Source of the DNA: Nevskia soli DSM 19509
GTDB taxonomy: Bacteria; Pseudomonadota; Gammaproteobacteria; Nevskiales; Nevskiaceae
Assembly (NCBI RefSeq): GCF_000711955.1
Contig: NZ_JONR01000009.1
Location: 136,601-200,600 of the forward strand
Length of the DNA: 64,000 nucleotides
Reading direction: 5' to 3'
Positions 37,324-47,713 of the stretch are shown piece after piece (the first letter of the stretch is position 1; each line of letters opens with the position of its first letter). The notes beneath the pieces are model-generated. The model did not search any database and was not told the origin of the DNA. It was given only the letters and a program-made list of their open reading frames with translations. The position numbers and the translations under genes were made by a program.

Positions 37324-37923
37324 ATGCCTGTGGATATTCGGCTATCGGATGTGGTTGTGCTGCCACGTCCACGCACCGATGGCGGTAAACCGCTGATGGC
37401 GGCGTTGGCTGGGCGGCACAGCACGCGCGAATTCAGTTCCGCCGAGATTCCGGCACAGCTCGTTTCCGACCTGTTGTGGGCGGCCGACGGCGTCAACCGG
37501 GTTCAGACCGGCGGCAGAACCGCGCCGTCGGCAAAAAACTGGCGGGAAATCGACATCTATGTCGCACGCGGCGACGGCTTGCATGTCTACGATTCAACGT
37601 TGCACGGCCTTCGGCACGTGTTGCGGCAGGACTTGCGGGCTGCGACCGGGATTCAGGATTTCGTCGGGGCCGCCCCGATCAACCTGGTGTATGTCGCGGA
37701 CCTTGCCCGGGTCGACTCCACCGATCCCGTGGAGCGCCGTTTTTACTGCGCCGCGGATGCGGCCTTCATTGCCCAGAACGTGTACTTGTTCTGCGCATCC
37801 GAAGGGCTGGCCTGCGTTATCCGGGGCGCGGTCAACCGTCGCGCGCTGGCGCAAGCCATGCAACTCGGACCACATCAACGCGTGATTTTTGCGCAGACCC
37901 TTGGCTTTCCGACGTCACACTGA
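37324..37923 (+). CDS. Nitroreductase-family (SagB-type) flavoprotein
   Basis: A 199-residue FMN-dependent protein. RHSTREFSSAEIPAQL gives the FMN phosphate-binding Arg pattern, RTAPSAKNWREID the second contact, and AAFIAQNVYLFCASEGLACV the dimer helix. The layout matches SagB-type and Acg-type nitroreductases. The ATG starting MPVDIRL is preferred over one seven codons upstream because of GGAAAATTT spacing. It shares an FNR-type operator with hsp20, like M. tuberculosis acg and hspX share DosR sites. Confidence 0.9.
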   Translation: MPVDIRLSDVVVLPRPRTDGGKPLMAALAGRHSTREFSSAEIPAQLVSDLLWAADGVNRVQTGGRTAPSAKNWREIDIYVARGDGLHVYDSTLHGLRHVLRQDLRAATGIQDFVGAAPINLVYVADLARVDSTDPVERRFYCAADAAFIAQNVYLFCASEGLACVIRGAVNRRALAQAMQLGPHQRVIFAQTLGFPTSH

Positions 37924-37935
37924 CAGGGACGTGCA

Positions 37936-38412
37936 ATGAACAAGATGATGATTGCCATGGCATCCGCGGCAACGGTTTTTGCCTTTTTCACCGCGGCTGC
38001 GGAACCTCCCCACGGCCATGCCGGCCCAGCAATGGGCCACGTCGCCCCAGCGAGGCATGATCGCGGTGGAGTGCACAACAATCACCGTGATCACCATGTT
38101 CCGCCTCCCCCTTATCTCGGTGACCATTGGCAGGAAGGTCATTGGCGCCACGGCGACCATGGCCATCGTGGGGGCTGGTGGTGGGTAACGGGTGGAAACT
38201 GGTTCTGGTACGAAAAACCGATCTATCCGTACCCCGATTTTTACGTGCCGCCCGCGATTATCGTCGAAACACCGCCGGGGCCGCCCCCGGCGCAGTATTG
38301 GTATTACTGTGAACGGCCTGAGGGTTACTACCCCTATGTGACCCAATGCGACGTCCCATGGAAACCGGTCACGGCCACACCGCCGCCAGCACCGTTGCCA
38401 CCCGGAAATTAA
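37936..38412 (+). CDS. Exported His/Pro/Trp-rich protein, unknown
   Basis: A 158-residue protein with a signal peptide (cut near residue 22). The mature part is rich in His, Gly, Pro, Trp and Tyr, with two proline-rich stretches. The C-terminal motif CERPEGYYPYVTQCDVPW has two Cys that may form a disulfide; this ending recurs in small envelope proteins near glycine-zipper genes. His content suggests metal binding but this is inference. It lies 12 bases after the nitroreductase stop and 17 before the glycine-zipper lipoprotein, so it is part of their operon. Confidence 0.75.
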   Translation: MNKMMIAMASAATVFAFFTAAAEPPHGHAGPAMGHVAPARHDRGGVHNNHRDHHVPPPPYLGDHWQEGHWRHGDHGHRGGWWWVTGGNWFWYEKPIYPYPDFYVPPAIIVETPPGPPPAQYWYYCERPEGYYPYVTQCDVPWKPVTATPPPAPLPPGN

Positions 38413-38428
38413 ATCGCAGGAGTCTCCC

Positions 38429-38890
38429 ATGTTCCGCATCCGCGCAACCCTGTTGTTGTCTGTTTCTCTGGAGCTCTTGGCCGGCTGTGTCGAAATGCCC
38501 ACCGGGCCAAGCGTGGCGGTCATGCCGGCGCCCTACAAGCCGTTCGAGGTGTTCGCAGCGGACGCGAGCGTCTGCCGTCAGTTCGCCCAGCAGCAAATCG
38601 GCCAGGCGCCGGCTACCGCCCAGAACCAGACGGCCGGCGCCGTGATTGGCGGCACTGCAGTCGGCGCCGCTGCCGGCGCCCTCATCGGGCAATCGGGCGG
38701 CGGCGCGGCAACCGGCGCCGGCATTGGTTTACTCGCAGGATCGGCAATTGGTGCGGGCGAAGCCGACCGCTCCACGCGCGGCTTGCAGCGGCGTTACGAC
38801 ATCGCTTACGAGCAATGCATGTATAGCAAGGGCAACCAGGTTCCAGGCTACGTTTATCAGGCGCAGCCGCCTCCACCGAGAAGCCGCTGA
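38429..38890 (+). CDS. Glycine-zipper lipoprotein (YMGG-like)
   Basis: A 153-residue lipoprotein. The lipobox LLAGC places the acylated Cys at residue 20. A Gly/Ala zipper fills residues about 69-112 (GAVIGGTAVGAAAGALIG and GAGIGLLAGSAIGAG), as in YMGG/OmpA-linked proteins that insert into or span membranes. A YDIAYEQCMYSKGNQVPGY motif follows, as in related proteins. GCAGGAG precedes the ATG. It is third in the nitroreductase operon. Confidence 0.85.
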   Translation: MFRIRATLLLSVSLELLAGCVEMPTGPSVAVMPAPYKPFEVFAADASVCRQFAQQQIGQAPATAQNQTAGAVIGGTAVGAAAGALIGQSGGGAATGAGIGLLAGSAIGAGEADRSTRGLQRRYDIAYEQCMYSKGNQVPGYVYQAQPPPPRSR

Positions 38891-38972
38891 TATTCCTGTG
38901 CGACCAAAAGACTCCCCGGCGCATCGAAAGGACGCCAGTGTCCGGCGCCGCGCCAGCATTTCGAGTGAACTT

Positions 38973-39638
38973 GTGCATACGGAAGAACGACGCGACATCA
39001 AGCTGAACCTTGCCGACGTCGCGGTATTTGGCGACTTCGCGCTGCCACCCTATCCCCGGGGATTAGTGATCTTTGTGCACGGCAGCGGTAGCAGCCGCCA
39101 TAGTTCACGCAATCGCCTCGTGGCCGGTTATTTGCAGCAGCGGGGATTCGCTACGCTGTTGTTCGACCTGCTGAGCGAGGAAGAGGATGAGGATCGCGCC
39201 GCGCGCTTCGATATACCGCGCTTGACCCGCCGCCTGCTGGAAGTCACTGCGGAAACAAGCCGCATGAAGCTGGTTCCCAAGCATCTGCCCATCGGTTATT
39301 TCGGGGCCAGTACCGGCGCCGCAGCCGCCTTGATCGGCGCTGCCGGGTTGGGGCTCGGCATAGCCGCCGTGGTTTCACGAGGTGGCCGCCCGGATCTGGC
39401 GATGCAGGCACTCGACCAGGTGCATTGTCCGACCCTGCTCATCGTCGGAGGTAATGACCACGAGGTGATCCGCCTCAATCGGTTGGCTTATTCGAAACTG
39501 CCCGGCATCAAGCAATTGTCCATCGTGCCGGGGGCCAGTCACTTGTTCGAGGAGCCGGGCACCTTGGAGAACGTAGCGCTGCTGGCGGGTGATTGGTTTG
39601 TCCGCTACTGTGTTCGGGACGAAGACCGGTTGGACTGA
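38973..39638 (+). CDS. Dienelactone-hydrolase-like alpha/beta hydrolase
   Basis: A 221-residue alpha/beta-hydrolase. LVIFVHGSGSSRHSSRN is the oxyanion-loop region, GYFGASTGAAAAL holds the nucleophile Ser elbow (GxSxG with Ala before Ser), LIVGGNDHEV carries the Asp and GASHLFEEP the His. The nearest relatives lie next to, or are fused with, phosphoribosyltransferases in stress loci. The start is uncertain; GTG at VHTEERRD is chosen because the family begins there, with GTG 25 codons earlier as alternative. Confidence 0.82.
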   Translation: MHTEERRDIKLNLADVAVFGDFALPPYPRGLVIFVHGSGSSRHSSRNRLVAGYLQQRGFATLLFDLLSEEEDEDRAARFDIPRLTRRLLEVTAETSRMKLVPKHLPIGYFGASTGAAAALIGAAGLGLGIAAVVSRGGRPDLAMQALDQVHCPTLLIVGGNDHEVIRLNRLAYSKLPGIKQLSIVPGASHLFEEPGTLENVALLAGDWFVRYCVRDEDRLD

Positions 39639-39846
39639 ACGCTCCGCAACATGGCCCGCTTTCCCGATCACTAGGCGTGCTCGATGGCGGCATGAGCGCG
39701 CCAGGACGATGGGCGCGAGCATTGACTGTCGATCAGCAACCCGCGCCCTGGAATGGGTGATATTCAGAGCGCAACGGCGGTGCCAGCACGCACTCGGAAA
39801 GCAGGACATCCGGGGGAAGGAAGACATGGAAATATCCTCCGCCTGG

Positions 39847-39860
39847 TTGATCTACATCAA
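39847..39860 (+). promoter_or_regulatory. FNR/Anr-type operator, perfect
   Basis: TTGATCTACATCAA, centred about 63 bases before the hibernation-factor-like gene. Confidence 0.75.
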
Positions 39861-39916
39861 GGCGCCAGCCTTTTCGCGGATGAATAGTCATTTTTTCTCC
39901 CATCCCGCCGGCTCCC

Positions 39917-40228
39917 ATGCGAATTCCCGTCGATATCAGCTACAGAAGCGTTCCATACTCGCAAGACTTGGAGCACCTGATCCGCAGCGAGGCCGAAGCC
40001 CTTGAGCGGAAGCATCCAGCGCTGATCGGATGCCGCGTTGCCCTGGAAGCCCCGCACATCGTGCACGTCCGCGTCACCCTCCCCGGACTGGTATTTTCGG
40101 TGATTCGGGAACACGGGAGCACCGGCCGCAGTCAGCTCGACACGGCCATTCAAGCGGCTTTCGCCGACATCCATCAACAACTTGAAGACCGCTTGCAGTC
40201 GCTCCCCCTGGATGCGTCCGGCCGGTGA
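39917..40228 (+). CDS. Ribosome hibernation factor-like protein (HPF/RaiA family)
   Basis: A 103-residue protein with the beta-alpha-beta3-alpha pattern of short HPF/YfiA proteins: SEAEALERKHPALIGCRVAL gives helix 1, VHVRVTLPGLVF the central strands, and LDTAIQAAFADIHQQLED helix 2. These bind the 30S ribosomal subunit and block translation in resting cells. The usual basic C-terminus is short here. A perfect FNR-type operator precedes it. Similarity is moderate and the role is inferred from fold and context. Confidence 0.75.
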   Translation: MRIPVDISYRSVPYSQDLEHLIRSEAEALERKHPALIGCRVALEAPHIVHVRVTLPGLVFSVIREHGSTGRSQLDTAIQAAFADIHQQLEDRLQSLPLDASGR

Positions 40229-40391
40229 AATGATCGCCTTGCCCCAACCGTTGTACCCCGGATGTCCGGCTAAAGATTCAAAGGCTTGGCGTATTTCCCT
40301 GGAATGCCTCATTTCCCATCATTTGCAGTCGCCCGCGGCCTCCACCAGCCCGCTGATGAGGCCGGTCCGGATGCGTGCCGGACATCGGCAA

Positions 40392-40406
40392 CTAGGGCCT
40401 GTTAAC
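40392..40406. repeat. Solo end of the MITE-like element
   Basis: CTAGGGCCTGTTAAC is identical to the outer 15 bases of the terminal repeat of the element at 57.3 kb. No partner end is near, so it is a remnant or a chance match. It lies 15 bases before the start of the first cytochrome c gene. Confidence 0.5.
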
Positions 40407-40420
40407 CAGGAATCATTGAA

Positions 40421-40783
40421 ATGCTGATTACCACACCGCTTGCAACGACTATGATCCGCACCAGTGCGCTTCTTGGCCTTACCGCAATGGCCTTCTCCGC
40501 CCAAGCCCAGCCCGGATCGGCCGACGGATTGGGCTGGAGACTGGTGCGCAAATACTGTTCGAATTGCCATGAAGTAAGGCCGCATCCTAAGAGTCAGCAC
40601 TATGCTGCGGATGGAGCTCCAAGCTTTGCAGCGCTCGCGGCGGACCCCGTCAAAGGGCGGCCGGAACATCTCAGGTCGATCCTCAGCGGACCGCACTCCA
40701 GCATGCCGCCGCACGAGTTCAGTGCAGAGGATGTCGACGCGCTCATCCTCTACTTTCAGGCACTCCAGGCCACGGGCAAGTAA
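40421..40783 (+). CDS. Monohaem c-type cytochrome
   Basis: A 120-residue exported cytochrome. A signal peptide ends near AQAQP (about residue 30). The haem site is CSNCH (Cys46, Cys49, His50) and SSMPP supplies the likely distal Met. The size is that of class I cytochromes of the electron-shuttle type. An ATG ten codons later is an alternative; the first has AGGA upstream. The solo MITE end lies just before it. Confidence 0.85.
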   Translation: MLITTPLATTMIRTSALLGLTAMAFSAQAQPGSADGLGWRLVRKYCSNCHEVRPHPKSQHYAADGAPSFAALAADPVKGRPEHLRSILSGPHSSMPPHEFSAEDVDALILYFQALQATGK

Positions 40784-41131
40784 GGCGTTCGCTCAAGCTT
40801 GACTGCTACTGTGTTCCCTGAAACCGCAGGTTCGCCCGCGACTGGTATGGCGCCGCCGGGAGGCCAACGGCCTCCTGGCCTCCGGAATCTTGCATCAGCG
40901 CATGCCGCGGCAGCGGCGCCGCCTTGGCGACAACGGCGTATGAGATTCCGGCACGCCCATCAGGGCCTCCGAGGTGAAAAATGGGATTTTGGCGGGAGAC
41001 TGCCTGTTCTTTCCCCACCGGGGGCCTCTCAATGGAGCTTTCCGAGCGGACAGAGGTCTATGGGGCAAAGCCGCACTACTGTACGTCCGTACCGTCATTG
41101 AGTCGTCAACCCGGGGGCGCATATTAAGGGA
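40784..41131. other. Region without a recognisable gene
   Basis: About 350 bases. A GGAGGCC-AAC-GGCCTCC hairpin lies at its left (near 40859-40875) after the cytochrome gene and could help stop transcription, though no T-run follows. Confidence 0.4.
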
Positions 41132-41587
41132 GTGCCTCCTTCCTCTCCCTCCATCCGGCGCCGGCTAGCGGCCGCCTCCGATCATCGGTTCTACAAGGCC
41201 GAGGACTGCATGCTGGCGCTGCACGGCGACCATCCGCTGACCCTGGCGCGGATCCGCAGGTATGTTCTTGAACTTACTGGCGAGGACTGGTTTCGACGCC
41301 GCTGGCCGCAGCCGATGCGCTTGCACATCGCGGACGGCCGCGGCGATCGTCACGCTCGTTGCAGTTCCTGCGATGGCCTGCTGTTCAAGCTCAGCTTCCC
41401 GCGCGCGACCCGCAGCGAGTACTTCGTCCTCCACGAACTCGCCCACGCCTGCACCTGGCACACCGCGCAGACCGATCATGACCTGATCTTCATGCGGGCG
41501 CTGCTGGTGCTGGTGCGCAAGCGCATGGGGCGCTCGGCCGCGGAACTGCTGCGCCGGGAATGGCAAGCGGCCCGGTTGGTGACGTGA
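41132..41587 (+). CDS. SprT-like zinc metallopeptidase-domain protein
   Basis: A 151-residue protein with HELAH (101-105) in VLHELAHACTWH and a following His-Asp-rich stretch that may complete the metal site, then IFMRALLVLVRKRMG. The pattern resembles small metallohydrolase/SprT-like proteins. The start is uncertain: GTG is used because the conserved region (FYKAED) begins upstream of the ATG at codon 27. A piece of a related gene follows ftsH at 49.5 kb. Confidence 0.72.
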   Translation: MPPSSPSIRRRLAAASDHRFYKAEDCMLALHGDHPLTLARIRRYVLELTGEDWFRRRWPQPMRLHIADGRGDRHARCSSCDGLLFKLSFPRATRSEYFVLHELAHACTWHTAQTDHDLIFMRALLVLVRKRMGRSAAELLRREWQAARLVT

Positions 41588-41947
41588 GCACTTGCTGCGG
41601 AGAGCTGGAAGTTTTGGAAGATGTCGCATGGCCGGCCGGTGACTGGTTCGCACCATTGTGTCCGTGATCTGGCAGCTGGATTGAAGGCCAGCCCGAGTCA
41701 TCGATCTTTCAAGTCACCGTCGAAAGGCCGGCACTCGAGCCGATCCGTCAAGGATAAACGGCCGGTTCGCGAAAAACGCGCCCGCTTGACGTATGTCAAT
41801 GGGCGACCGCCCCTTTTCCTCCATATTGTCACGACGTTTGGCAGCGTCCATGGACATGCGGCACTGCGCCGACTGGCGGGCCAACTGCCCTCGTGGAATG
41901 TAGTTCTGCACTTGAATGCAGGACTTCCGGACAGATTAAGGAATCTT
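41588..41947. other. Leader region of the hsp20-lon operon
   Basis: A 360-base interval with the weak FNR-type site about 155 bases before the second hsp20 start; nothing else was recognised. Confidence 0.4.
41786..41799 (+). promoter_or_regulatory. FNR/Dnr-type operator, two symmetric mismatches
   Basis: TTGACGTATGTCAA is a perfect palindrome in the half-sites; each half differs by one base from TTGAT-N4-ATCAA. Some Anr/Dnr sites allow this form. Confidence 0.4.
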
Positions 41948-42378
41948 ATGAGCAACCACTACAGTCCGTACTGGATGTGGGCCGAGGCCTGCGAGTTGAT
42001 GGACCGTGCCGAGCGCCTGCAACGGCAGTTCTTTCAGCCGGCGAACCCAGCGCTGAACCAGCCGGGCTGGGAACCGCCGGTCGATGTATTCGAAACCGAG
42101 TATGCCTTGTGGCTGATCGTGGCCCTGCCCGGCGTCGCCGCCGAACGGGTCGAGCTGGCCGTTGACGGCAATACCCTGGTCGTCACCGGCATGCGACTGC
42201 TCCCGGCAGAGGTCCGTGCGGCCTCGATCCGGCGCATGGAAATTCCGGCCGGACGCTTCGAGCGAGTCATCAAGTTGCCGCCTGGCCGCTTCGAGTTGGT
42301 GGAGCGCCGCCTTGCGGACGGTTGCCTGACGCTGGGCCTGCGCAAGCTGTCCGCACAAGCCGGTAACCGGAGCAAGGC

Positions 42379-42382
<4 letters not shown>
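41948..42382 (+). CDS. Second Hsp20/alpha-crystallin-like protein
   Basis: A 144-residue small heat-shock protein. The alpha-crystallin domain runs from about 42 to 138 (PVDVFETEYALWLIVALPG to GCLTLGLRK) and lacks the long charged loop of the first Hsp20. It is preceded by the Trp/Tyr-rich N-terminus YSPYWMW. Its stop overlaps the lon start (ATGA), so chaperone and protease are made together. The frame is open upstream, but the ATG chosen marks the conserved start. Confidence 0.85.
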
Positions 42383-44790
<2,408 letters not shown>

Positions 44791-44898
44791 AATCGCCTCC
44801 GTCTGCGGCACCGGCGGCGCTGCCGATGGATCAAGGCATCTGCTCAATGCGCCACCGCCGGAACCACCTTGATCTGATCCGTAAGGGGCAGAAACGCC

Positions 44899-44990
44899 AC
44901 TCGGCGCTTGTCGGCGCGACCGGAGGAGCGGATCTGTTGTGGGGACGGAGGCTGGTCGGGCAGGTTTGCAAATAGCCCTTGCTTCCCGGT
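44899..44990. repeat. Diverged repeat related to 24531-24620
   Basis: About 80 percent identical by eye to the earlier segment, including GGGGACGGAGGCT-like and CGCTTGTC-GCGCGA blocks. Both are in gene-free DNA and in the same orientation. Confidence 0.5.
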
Positions 44991-45037
44991 TTATCCGTAC
45001 CTTTGCTCTATCCGTCCAACCCTTCGGCGAAGCGGCG

Positions 45038-46654
45038 CTACATGCCGGGCAGGTTGCGCAGCTGTTCGGCCAGGCCGGGAATCGAAGGCGAAATCGCAGT
45101 ATCGATGCTCAGGGTCCGGGTCAGTTCTTCCTGGTCCAGGGCTTCGTCGGTGGCCAGTTGCATGTGCAGCACTTCCGGGCCGGCCTCGGAGGCGTCGGAC
45201 TTCAAGCGCAGCCGTTCCGCCACCCTTCGCTCAAGAATGTCCTGGGGTGCGCGGCAATCGATGATTGCAAACGGCGCGCCGAGACGCCGAGCCAACGCCA
45301 TGAAGCGCTGCCGGTCCGCCCGCTTGAGAAATGTCGCGTCGACGAGTGCGGTGGCGCCTCCTTCGATGATGTCCTCGGCGCAGGCGGCCAGCCGTGAATA
45401 GACCTGTTGGCCGGCGCTGGGCGTATAGATGCCTGCCCCGACCGCCGAACCGCTGCGCTGCAAGGAGCCGAGCCCGTTCAGGCGCTTGCGCTCGACGTCG
45501 GACCGCAGTTGCACGGCGGGCAGGACGGCGGCAAGTTCGCGCGACAACCAGGATTTGCCGGATCCGGCGAAGCCGTGCATCAACAACAGGGCATGGCGCC
45601 GCTCTCCGGCGCGCCGCGCGGCCCATCGCACATAGCGGGCGCACTCCGCTGCGTCGGCGTCCCGCTGCCCGGCGCAGGCGCCGCGGCAGCGGATCAGCGC
45701 GACCTTGGCCCGCACCAAGGCGCGATACACCAGGTAGTAGTTCAGCAGGCGCATCCCCTGATAGTCGCCACCGGCCTCGAGATAGGCATTGAGGAACGCG
45801 CTGGCCAGGGCCGGATGGCCGCGCTGGTCCAGGTCCATGACCAGGAAGGCGATGTCGCTGATCACGTCGATCCAGCGCAGTTCCTCGCTGAACTCGATCC
45901 GGTCAAAGGCCCGGACCTCCCCGTCCAGCTTCACCAGGTTGGCCAGATGCAGGTCGCCATGGCACTCACGCACCCGGCCCTGCATCTTGCGGTTAAGCAG
46001 CAACGGCGCAAGCCGGCTGTAGGCTTGTGACAGCCAGTGTTCGATCGCGTCGAGGTCCGCGTGCAGATCCAGGCCCGGCGCTCCGCGACGCAGATCGTGC
46101 ACGCACTCCAGCACCGTCGCATGCGCCGCTGCCGGCTCGCCGAAGGCGCTGCCGATCGCCGCCTGCCGGGCCGCCGCGTGAAGCCGGGCCAGCTCCCCGC
46201 CGAACGCGGCAAGGTCCGCGGCTTGCAATTCGCCGGCCTGCAATAGCCGATCCAGTTGCAGGTGCTGCGAAAATTGCCGCATCCGTACGGCATATTCGAT
46301 CGGTGTTCCGGGGCAGGCGAGCTTGGGCCCACCTTCACCGGCGACGATCGGCACCACGTCGAGATAGAGTTCCGGGGTCATCAGCCGGTTCAGACGTAAT
46401 TCCTCCCGGCATGCCGCTTCCCGGCGCTCCAGGGTGGAAAAGTCGAGGAATGAAAAGCGTACCGGCTTCTTGATCTTGTAGGCATAGTCTCCGGTCAGCA
46501 CCACCCAGGAAATATGGGTTTGCACCAGCTGCACTCCGCTCACGGCGTGCGGAAAGGCTGCGGCCGACATCAGTCCCCGGATCAAGGGTGGTACGTCGGC
46601 ACCATCAGGTGCCGCCTGTGTGACGATCGGCGACTCCGGTCGATTCGCGGTCAT
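45038..46654 (-). CDS. Aminoglycoside-phosphotransferase-like / P-loop kinase fusion protein
   Basis: A 538-residue two-domain protein. The N-terminal APH-like kinase half shows YKIKKPVRFSFLDFS and the Brenner motif HGDLHLAN (about 232). The C-terminal AAA_33-type P-loop kinase has GFAGSGKS (about 357-364). The architecture is that of the bifunctional protein Rv2004c of the M. tuberculosis dormancy regulon. The true substrate is unknown, and aminoglycoside resistance should not be inferred. The frame is open upstream but the ATG of MTANRPES is the natural start. Confidence 0.88.
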   Translation of the reverse strand: MTANRPESPIVTQAAPDGADVPPLIRGLMSAAAFPHAVSGVQLVQTHISWVVLTGDYAYKIKKPVRFSFLDFSTLERREAACREELRLNRLMTPELYLDVVPIVAGEGGPKLACPGTPIEYAVRMRQFSQHLQLDRLLQAGELQAADLAAFGGELARLHAAARQAAIGSAFGEPAAAHATVLECVHDLRRGAPGLDLHADLDAIEHWLSQAYSRLAPLLLNRKMQGRVRECHGDLHLANLVKLDGEVRAFDRIEFSEELRWIDVISDIAFLVMDLDQRGHPALASAFLNAYLEAGGDYQGMRLLNYYLVYRALVRAKVALIRCRGACAGQRDADAAECARYVRWAARRAGERRHALLLMHGFAGSGKSWLSRELAAVLPAVQLRSDVERKRLNGLGSLQRSGSAVGAGIYTPSAGQQVYSRLAACAEDIIEGGATALVDATFLKRADRQRFMALARRLGAPFAIIDCRAPQDILERRVAERLRLKSDASEAGPEVLHMQLATDEALDQEELTRTLSIDTAISPSIPGLAEQLRNLPGM

Positions 46655-46689
46655 GCGGTGACCCGTGACGTCATTCGAGGGCGCGCCTT

Positions 46690-47165
46690 GTTTTGCGGCC
46701 CGGCGATGCCTGCACCCGTGAGAAGTTTTGCGTCCTGTTGCAGCAGTCGGTCCGCCCTCTGGTGCGGCGGGGTCTGACCCTCGCGCATTGCATCGAGCGC
46801 CCTCGCCTGGGCCGTATCGCACAGTCGGCGCGCAACCAGGTCGGTTTGTTCGGCGGTGCGTTCACTGTGCGCGGATGCCGTATTCAAAGAATTTCCCGAA
46901 AACGAAGGCTCCGCATCCGCATCCATCACCGGATCGGTTTCACCGCTCAAACCAAAACGCATCACCATGTCGCGCGCACGGCGGAAGCGCGATTCATGTC
47001 GTCGGCCGCGCCGAAATTCAGCAGTTCGGCAGCGCGTCCGCCGGGCACGGCGTTCAGGCGGCTTTCCAGCCGGGATCGCGGTACAAAATAGCGACCTTCA
47101 ATTGGCATTTGCAGGATGCATTCGAGCGAGTCCATGCTGCGCGGAATCAGCGATATCTTCCGCAC
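46690..47165 (-). pseudogene. ftsH: Broken ftsH, C-terminal protease part
   Basis: One frame (about 47165 to 46965) reads VRKISLIPRS, ILQMPIEGRYFVPRS and GGRAAELLNFGAADD, the FtsH peptidase region. After a frameshift the next frame continues MVMRFGLSGETDPV, FSGNSLNTAS and LLQQDAKLLTGA to the FtsH C-terminus. The ATPase domain and the HExxH segment are missing. It lies in the opposite orientation to the intact ftsH and differs enough to be a paralogue rather than a recent copy. Confidence 0.82.
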
Positions 47166-47329
47166 CGCGCTGCAACGCAGGAAGACGATGCAGGCCTTCG
47201 AATCCTCCCTCATGACTGATTTCCTCCGTGAATGTTCACACCGGCTCACTTGTTTCGACCCCACCCTGTCGCATGCCGCTGCGGCCCATCGAACAAAAGT
47301 AACCGTGCGGGTTCTCCTTTGATGCAGCA

Positions 47330-47343
47330 TTGACCTGGATCAA
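47330..47343 (+). promoter_or_regulatory. FNR/Anr-type operator, one mismatch
   Basis: TTGACCTGGATCAA lies between the broken and the intact ftsH, about 165 bases upstream of where the broken gene's homology begins; it may be the former promoter of the broken copy. Confidence 0.6.
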
Positions 47344-47649
47344 CATGGATCGTGATCAAGGGGATCCAAGCCCGTGCTCCGCAGCGTTTGCCTGGTTCCG
47401 GCCCGATACCGGCTTGTCGGGATGGCTTCAACAATGGCGCGCGCGGCCCTTTTGATACCAAACTCAACTCACCCGCTTCAGCGGTCGTAATGCCCAGGCT
47501 TGCGCTGCCATCGCCCTCGATTTCCTTGCCAATACCTATGTAGTGGGTCTCACAAAGTCGTCCGACCTTTCCACCGCCTCTCCGCTTCAGTCCATCCCTC
47601 CGGGCAACTCCGACGATTGGGGCGCGCAGGCAGGCGCCACTGCAGCGTG

Positions 47650-47663
47650 TTGATCCAAATCAA
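47650..47663 (+). promoter_or_regulatory. FNR/Anr-type operator, perfect
   Basis: TTGATCCAAATCAA, centred about 58 bases before the intact ftsH start. Confidence 0.75.
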
Positions 47664-47713
47664 TTCGCCTTCGGCTCCGGCCCTCTAGCATTCATTTCGG
47701 AGGTTCTGTTCCA

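Larger units (their letters stand above)
46655..47713. other. Region with an ftsH relic and two FNR-type operators
   Basis: This kilobase between the kinase and intact ftsH contains the broken ftsH and, near its right, two operators. Otherwise no coding signal was seen. Confidence 0.5.

Noticed and set aside
45038..46654. Calling the APH-like kinase an aminoglycoside resistance gene
   Set aside because: The fused P-loop kinase half and the context match the Rv2004c-type protein, not resistance enzymes.
46655..47330. Two small hypothetical proteins on the minus strand
   Set aside because: Together they read as one frameshifted FtsH C-terminus, so they are listed as a pseudogene.
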